DNA from: Homarus americanus
Taxonomy: Eukaryota > Arthropoda > Malacostraca > Decapoda > Nephropidae
Assembly: GCF_018991925.1 (NCBI RefSeq)
Contig: NW_024738608.1
Span: 1,581,687 to 1,645,686, forward strand
Direction of reading: 5' to 3'
DNA: 64,000 nucleotides
The notes under the pieces are model-generated. The model made no database searches. It worked only from the letters and a program-made list of their open reading frames with translations, and was not told the origin of the DNA. Of this stretch, positions 58,571-64,000 are shown one piece after another. Each line of letters starts with the position of its first letter. The stretch's first letter is position 1. Made by a program: the position numbers and the translations under genes.

Positions 58571-59094
58571 AGATCAGCGTGCAGGGCAGATCACGACTGC
58601 TGCTGAGTTGAGAAGATTTGAATACAATAATTCAGAGTGACCCCGCGGGAGGCTGATTCAATATTCAGGCGGCGGTGTTCACGTCTCTCTGTCCACACCC
58701 GAGCTGGCAACACTGTAGGCACCCTATAACAACACTGCAAACGGCAGGACAACACTGAAGGTTATCTGGCAATACTGTATGTGTATAGGCTCCCTCGGCA
58801 ACACTGAAGGTGATCTTTCCACACCCGAGCTGGTAACTTAGTACGGGCTCTAGGGCAACACTGCGGGCGCTCTTGCAACACTGCAGGTGTTCTGGAAATA
58901 CTTGGGGGCATGCTGGTAACACTGCAGGTGCCGTATGGCAGCACTGTAAACCTTCTGGCAACAATGCAGACGCTCTGGCAACGCTGTAGATCCTCTGGTA
59001 ACACTGCAGGCTTTATGGCAACACTGGTCAGGAGTTCTCAGTGTCGCCAGGGAACCTACAGGGTTAACAGAGCACCTTCAGTGTTACCCTAGAG

Positions 59095-59828
59095 CAGGGG
59101 TTCTCAACCAGGGGGGAATTCCCCCCAGGGGGGGAATTCAGGTTTTCAGGGGGGGGGGAAACTGATTCGGGAGCAAGAGATATGTTCGATGAGAAATCAA
59201 TCACAGAATTTTGGCCCTTGATGTGCGATTCCTACCCAAAAGTGGCAGAAAGAGCTATCCGTGCATTGCTTCCGTTTGTGTCGACATATCTTTGTGAGTC
59301 AGGCTTTTCAACTCTGTTGCAAATTAAAACGAAGCAACGTAGTAGATTAGAGGTAGAAAATGACCTGCGTTGTGCCCTTTCAAGCACTCCTCCGCGTATC
59401 CCAGAATTGGCGAAGAAAAAACAATCACAGGTTTCTCATTGACTGTAATCTTCATCTGAATAAAATTAATTACAAATTTACAATATCCTGGTATTCTATT
59501 GAACTTTTTGTTTATTGCATTATGCTTCAGTTTGGTCTGTTAAGTAATTCATTATAAAAAAAAAAACTATTTTACTTTTATTCAAGTTTTATAAATCCAT
59601 CAACATTTTCAATTGGCATTTAATTTGTAAAACTCCACTATAAAAATAATCCATGTAAAATTGTAAATGTATATGTACTAATATGGAAAAAATAAAGGAT
59701 TTTCAGTATTATATGCATATTATTTGGAATGCACTTTTTGAGGCAGACAATCTTGGAGAGGAGGGGGGAATGACATTCTGACATATGGTGAAAGGGGTGC
59801 ATGGGGCAAACAAGGTTGAGAACCACTG
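59095..59828 (+). mobile_element. Complete, internally deleted hAT (Buster-type) transposon
   Basis: Terminal inverted repeats CAGGGGTTCTCAACC (59095-59109) and GGTTGAGAACCACTG (59814-59828) match over 15 bp with one mismatch. Both ends are flanked by the same 8-bp CCCTAGAG (59087-59094 and 59829-59836), a perfect target-site duplication of hAT length that fits the nnnTAnnn pattern described for Buster-type hATs. Only the C-terminus of the transposase is retained (59182-59442). The 5' subterminal part has the palindrome GGGGGGAATTCCCCCC (59111-59126) and further GGGGAATT words, and GGGGGGAATG recurs near the 3' end (59762). The 734-bp element is non-autonomous by deletion. The clean duplication implies a fairly recent insertion into the minisatellite. 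Confidence 0.93.
59182..59442 (+). pseudogene. hAT transposase C-terminal (dimerisation) domain remnant
   Basis: An 86-codon intact frame from ATG to TGA lies within the hAT element. Upstream codons from about 59161 (T-D-S-G-A-R-D) are in frame, so the deletion boundary probably lies in the G-run at 59149-59158. ITEFWPLMCDSYPKVAERAI is followed by STYLCESGFSTLLQIKTKQR and then LEVENDLRCALSSTPPRI. This is the hAT C-terminal dimerisation region as found in ZBED5/SCAND3-like transposase-derived proteins (pattern P-x-x-S-T-Y-x-C-E-x-x-F-S). The BED finger, the DDE catalytic residues and the insertion domain are absent. Whether it is expressed is unknown. Confidence 0.9.
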
Positions 59829-60053
59829 CCCTAGAGCCTACAACGTTATTTCCAGGGTAACACTGCAGGCGTTCTGACAACACTGCAGGTACTCTGAAAA
59901 TATCACAGCAAGACCAGCCGTGTTACGTAAAGATTTCAGTGTGAGAAAATGTGAGATATTACTCTGGCAAAATTGCCCTTCCTACAGCTGATGCTTAATC
60001 TCGGAGGCACGAATGTTGCCATAAGATTTTGTCACCAGTGTGTTGCGTCTCGG

Positions 60054-60376
60054 CGTTGATGTGTTAAGTCAGTCCAGGTGCACTGCGTCGTTGTGTTGAG
60101 TCAGTCCAGGTGCTCTGCGTTTCTGCGTCGTTGTGTTGAGTCAGTCCAGGTGCTCTGCGTTTCTGTGTCGTTATGTTGAGTCAGTCCAGGTGCACTGCGT
60201 TTCTGCGTCGTTGTGTTGAGTCAGTCCAGGTGCTCTGCGTTTCTGCGTCGTTATGTTGAGTCAGTCCAGGTGCTCTGCGTCGTTATGTTGAGTCAGTTCA
60301 GGTGCTCTGCGTCGTTGTGTTGAGTCAGCCCAGGTTCTCTACGTCTTTGCGTCGAGTCAGTCCAGGTGTTCTGCGT
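60054..60376. repeat. 40-bp minisatellite (GTTGAGTCAGTCCAGGTGCT)
   Basis: About eight copies of GTTGAGTCAGTCCAGGTGCT plus CTGCGTTTCTGCGTCGTTGT. Three copies lack the CTGCGTTT part, giving units of about 32 bp. Confidence 0.93.
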
Positions 60377-60589
60377 AATTTTTTAAACATTTATTTTACT
60401 GTAATTCAGGAACATCCTTCTTTTTCCGGTCCATAAACAACTGTATATCATCTCACAGTACAGTACACAGGAGTGTCTCAGTCCAGGTCCCCGACTGAGC
60501 CACCGAACCTAATGTGATTTGACAGTCGACGGTGTGTCTTGCTGTCCTCCTCCAGAAGACTACCTACTGATGAAACCTCTTGCTCGAGT

Positions 60590-61400
60590 AATATTCTCAT
60601 TTTAACAATTCATCCATAAAATTATTCATCTTCACTCTTCAGGGTTTTACATCTTGGCGTTTCTTGGTGCAAAATACAGTGGAAATTACAAAGGTGATTG
60701 TTCGAGGTTACAGCAATATTTCCTTAATTTCTGCACCGGCTGTGGCCAGACTCCCAGCTCGTGGTCAGTCTACACGTCATCTGTCCTTATCATCCACTAG
60801 ACTGTTTGAAGTTATCATCAGCTGTTGTTGTGCCTTTCATCACAACCAGTTCTACAATCTCCTCTGTTATATACATATTCTCTTCGGTACTAAGAATCAA
60901 GACTGCACGGTTTGTCAGGTCAGTTACAGCTGTACTTTCGTTAATTACAGCTTAAAATTCAGCAAAGGACTTTAACTTGGACCTAGAGTAAACGGTTCAG
61001 GTCCTCAGATAAATTACCGATTCCCTCTACGACCGTAATTCTCGAGAGACTTGTATTTGCAAACTCTTGTCGTTTAACCTGACAGGTTAATTCTCCAGCC
61101 TCTAGCAAACACCTCTTCAAAGTCGCCTTCCGAGAATGGTTTTAGCTATTTCGTTGGTGATAATGTAGCTTGTCATCACTGCAGCCTCACTCATTTGACG
61201 GGCTGGCGTAAAAACTGATTGCTTCTTCAACAATTGGTGTAATTGAGAAACATTGTCGTTACGTTACTTCCCAGTATATATGTTGTGTTTCTCACCACGG
61301 TTTGTTTCAGCGTGTCTTGAACACAGATCAAACAAGTTGGTTTTCCATTTACTACCAATAAAACTTATGTATTTCTCCGTTCTTTCTCAACCACACAGTA
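60590..61400 (-). pseudogene. Decayed hAT transposase (ZBED5/GTF2IRD2-like)
   Basis: Read on the minus strand in shifting frames, segments occur in the order expected for this family. VVNGKPTCLIC (about 61357-61325) is the first half of a BED-like finger. VSQLHQLLKKQSVFT and then TSYIITNEIAKT follow (about 61250-61130). ELTCQVKRQEFANTSLSR and GNLSEDLNRLL lie at about 61100-60995. ITEEIVELVVMKGTTTADD lies at about 60870-60815, and FHCILHQETPRCKTLK at about 60685-60640. Several stops and frameshifts separate them, and the catalytic segment near D-E-S-T-D is unrecognisable. No TIRs were located. It is much older than the element at 59095 and lies on the other strand. It covers the N-terminal and middle parts that element lacks, but there is no sign that the two were ever one copy. 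Confidence 0.75.
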
Positions 61401-61769
61401 CTTTTTATTTAGTTTTCCCTTCTGTGATAAGACATAGCTGTCCCTTGTCGCTGTGTTCAACACTAAGCTTGTAAGACCGTCAGAAACTAATAGCAATATA
61501 TTTTTTTTACGTCAGAAGCAAGCTTCCAGCTGTGACTGCTTGGCTATAGGTGACTGCTTCTCGTTAATAGTGGTACTGGACACATACCATAACGTTAGAT
61601 AAAACTAGGAAGATTAGGGAGCAGGTGACTACACGAAGACACATTTTTGGGGCGCTTTGTTTTAACTTCATTCCACAAAAATAATGTCTTCTGAAATTGG
61701 TTTAAACATCTTGATACCCCAGTACGTACTCTGCTGCCCGGACGAAAGCGTTTAGCGGACCGCATGTTT
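61401..61769. other. AT-rich sequence, no gene seen
   Basis: A poly-T at about 61500 and an AAGCAAGCTTCCAGCTGTGA segment. Possible outer parts of the decayed hAT could not be recognised. Confidence 0.35.
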
Positions 61770-62140
61770 GACAACCCTGCAGTAGGCTCTCTGACAACAT
61801 TGTAAGTGTTTCTCCCACCGTAGGCGCCCTGGTAACACTGCAGGCGCTATGGCAATAATAAAGGCCCTTCTGACATTACCACACCCCATCCTGGCAGCAC
61901 TACACCCCATCTTGGCAGCATACACCCATTCTAGCAACACTACACCTCCTTCTGACAACACTACACCTCTTTCAACACTACACATGGCAACATTAAATAG
62001 CTCTGGCAACACTTTATCGGCTTTACCAACACTACATGTGTGCCGGCAGCACTATCACACTATCAGCACTAAATTTCCTTCTGCAACATTACAACACTAT
62101 CAACGTTACTCGAGAGCTGGCAACACTACAACACCATGAA
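61770..62140. repeat. Degenerate ~25-bp minisatellite (CTGGCAACACTACACCCCAT)
   Basis: About 14 copies of TCTGGCA(A/G)CACTACA-type units. The early copies (GGTAACACTGCAGGCGCTAT at 61830) are nearly identical in consensus to the array at 58680-59086. Confidence 0.75.
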
Positions 62141-63246
62141 CGTGTGGTGGCAGGAGTCTCACCACCGCTGGCAGGGCCCCACAAAGGACGGGTCATGTAG
62201 AGTAGTGACAAAAATATCCTCTTTTAGTATCCTGAGGCGGCGGGAGGCGTGTTGATGTGGCCAGTTATTTAGCATTTTATGTTTACGTACAGTGTGTTGT
62301 TGTTATGTCCGCGCCTCGTGCTGTTCCACTCTATTTGGTCGTAATCAAGATCGTAAACAAACTCCCCTTTATTTGTTTTGGTCCATTAATTGTTGTGACG
62401 CGTGTGTCCTGCTGTGGTGCTGCCCGTCCACAAGGGTTCGGTGTCCATCACTTCATACTACTCGGCACCACTCGTCAACATCACCCTTCACCAACCATCA
62501 CCCATCACCATCACCCACTACCACCATCCTTGAGAAGTACTCTTTCTGTAGATTTTTCATTTCTCATTCTCTCATTAAGTCCGCACTACGTAAGTCCGCT
62601 CAAGTCAAGCCATAGTTTACAAAGATATCAAACCACACACAGACTTAGACTTAGGTTCTATGCTGTGCCTCGCTGTTCAGGAGGGGAGATTCTATAAGGT
62701 GTTTTTACTTGGGCACTGGCTGGTGGAGGCAGAGACGAGGCAATATTATATTTGATACCTTATTAAGGATCCTATTGTCTGTTTTAATACTCGGATGCAG
62801 TTGGAATACATATACAGGTATGTTCTATTTATCTTTAGTAGATAACATTATTATTGTCATAGTTGTTATTAATAGTAGTGATAGTAGTAGTAGTGTTATT
62901 ATTATTGTTATTATTAATATTTTTTCAAGGCTGTTTTATCATTAATATTATTTTTGTGAAGAAGGGATAAGGTGGGGAAAAGAGGGATGGAGATATACGA
63001 AATATATGGTGAAAAAAAAAGGAAAAGGAGATGGGAAAAAGAGGGAGAGGAGTCTTGGGGCATGACTGTGGAGGAAACTACTACAAGATTTATCTGTTGT
63101 GTTGCGTGTAGTAGTGACGTCATGGAGGCACGCAGGGAGGAAGCAGTGTATTCTTCTTCCTGCAAGAATCAGCTCACTCAAACGTGCAACTGGTTCATGC
63201 GAGGAGTAAAAAGTGCACAGACAAACGTTAAAAAACAGTGAAGGTC

Positions 63247-63249
<3 letters not shown>
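62141..63249. other. Unique sequence, no gene supported
   Basis: A 146-codon plus frame (62257-62697) opens without ATG and turns into a His/Pro/Ser-rich CACC repeat (62480-62530). Short TAG/TTA triplet runs lie at 62870-62925. A purine-rich stretch lies at 62960-63055. Confidence 0.4.

Positions 63250-63314
<65 letters not shown>
63250..63314. repeat. (CA)n microsatellite
   Basis: About 32 uninterrupted CA units. More irregular CACA/CATA sequence follows at 63520-63610. Confidence 0.97.
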
Positions 63315-63316
<2 letters not shown>

Positions 63317-63384
63317 CTCGTACACAGATAAAAAAATTTGCAAGTAGGTTCCAGAGGCATGACTGTCCGTTAGTGATAATGTGG

Positions 63385-63525
63385 ATGCAGTGTGACCCGG
63401 CACTGTACTCGACCACCTTAACTTCCTCAACTGTAGAGGTAGGTACCCATTTACAACTGGGTCGACAAGGAGTGCCTCGGGATCGATTCAACGAGTGCTG
63501 TATCCACTTGACACACTTAAAAAAG
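63385..63525 (-). mobile_element. tRNA-derived SINE copy, inverted
   Basis: On the minus strand, GAATCGATCCCG (a diverged B box) is followed by CCCAGTTGTAAATGGGTACC (63461-63442) and then CAGTGCCGGGTCACACTGC. The order and sequence match the copies at 34670 and 54243. The core contains the inverted repeat CCCA...TGGG. The A-box end is shortened. Confidence 0.65.
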
Positions 63526-64000
63526 AACACACATAGCTACACACACACACCACATACATATAAGTACACATAGACAAAGATAAACTTAAAGTATACACCA
63601 ACAAACACACACGCGCCCTTCACCAAGACTATCATCCATCGTTGCTCACTAACTCCAAACTTTAACCAACACTGCAGCAACACTTCTACCTCGACCCATC
63701 ACCTCCTCCACATCTACCACCACCTCCACCATCCACCTGCCTCGCCTCCCTCATAACCGGGGAGGAAAAACAAATATAGCAACATAATCATCATAAAAAA
63801 TACCCTAATCGTTAACCTTGTTCTGGGGAGAGGGAGGGCAGGTGCCAAGTACTCAGTTTGACTAGCGGCCGTCCCATATGTCACCTAGAGTACACACACT
63901 TTACCTCCACCCCACGATACACCCTCTTATCTACACCTAAGGTACTCAGAACCACAGGGTGTTTAGGTAAGAGGGTGGGGTGTGACGTTGGATGATAACG
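63526..64000. other. Unique sequence with C-rich triplet patch, no gene seen
   Basis: CACCTCCACC words lie at 63690-63745. GGTAAGAGGGTGG near the window edge cannot be interpreted without more sequence. Confidence 0.35.

Larger units (their letters stand above)
58680..59905. repeat. Degenerate ~25-bp minisatellite (CTGGCAACACTGCAGGCGCT)
   Basis: About 17 copies of (C/T)TCTGGCAACACTGCAGG-type units cover 58680-59086 and resume at 59837-59905. The array is split by a hAT element. The same consensus reappears at 61770-62140. Confidence 0.8.

Noticed and set aside
62257..62697. 146-codon plus-strand ORF
   Set aside because: There is no ATG at its start, the second half is a CACC-type repeat, and no family is recognised.

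Overview
This is a eukaryotic window with no bacterial or viral gene organisation. It lacks dense ORFs and operons, and it is saturated with microsatellites, minisatellites and decayed transposable elements. The best guess is an arthropod, most likely a decapod crustacean. The reasons are a 19-copy (CCTAA)n block, which is the TTAGG arthropod telomere motif read on the other strand, the very high load of CA/GA/AAT repeats, a tRNA-derived SINE family, and hAT (ZBED5-like) and non-LTR remnants. The species assignment is inference, not something shown directly.

Layout. From 1 to 12 kb: purine-rich and CA/GA simple repeats, a 1.7-kb array of 50-bp units that each carry an inverted repeat (2.3-4.05 kb), and an old 15-bp minisatellite (4.24-4.5 kb). 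From 12 to 16 kb: a long (AAT)n tract, two copies of one dispersed repeat (13.67 and 15.25 kb), and a 21-bp array joined to the first copy. From 16 to 26 kb: mostly AT-rich DNA with a three-copy repeat of about 177 bp (20.3 kb), a pyrimidine-to-purine strand switch (21.4-22.9 kb) and a broken retrotransposon gag-like region (23.9-24.6 kb). From 26 to 35 kb: 21-bp and 30-bp minisatellites, a broken gene of an uncharacterised multi-copy family (28-28.9 kb, minus strand), an 87-bp hairpin MITE (32.0 kb) and SINE copies. From 35 to 44 kb: two candidate splice-bounded exons (38.9 and 40.1 kb) and an 18-bp array of about 1.7 kb abutting a 52-bp array. From 44 to 53 kb: pyrimidine tracts, a 26/32-bp VNTR, a 20-bp purine minisatellite, the interstitial telomeric block and a 35-bp repeat carrying nuclear-receptor-type DR1 motifs. 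From 53 to 64 kb: a SINE, a (TA)n tract, a non-LTR reverse-transcriptase relic, a complete internally deleted hAT element with TIRs and an 8-bp target duplication, a second decayed hAT transposase on the opposite strand, and more minisatellites.

I see no complete host gene, no rRNA gene and no functional tRNA gene. Nearly all long open frames are stop-free readings of tandem repeats. The few non-repetitive coding-like stretches are reported at low confidence. The coherent biology here is mobile-element debris and rapidly evolving tandem DNA, in intergenic or intronic sequence of a large genome.
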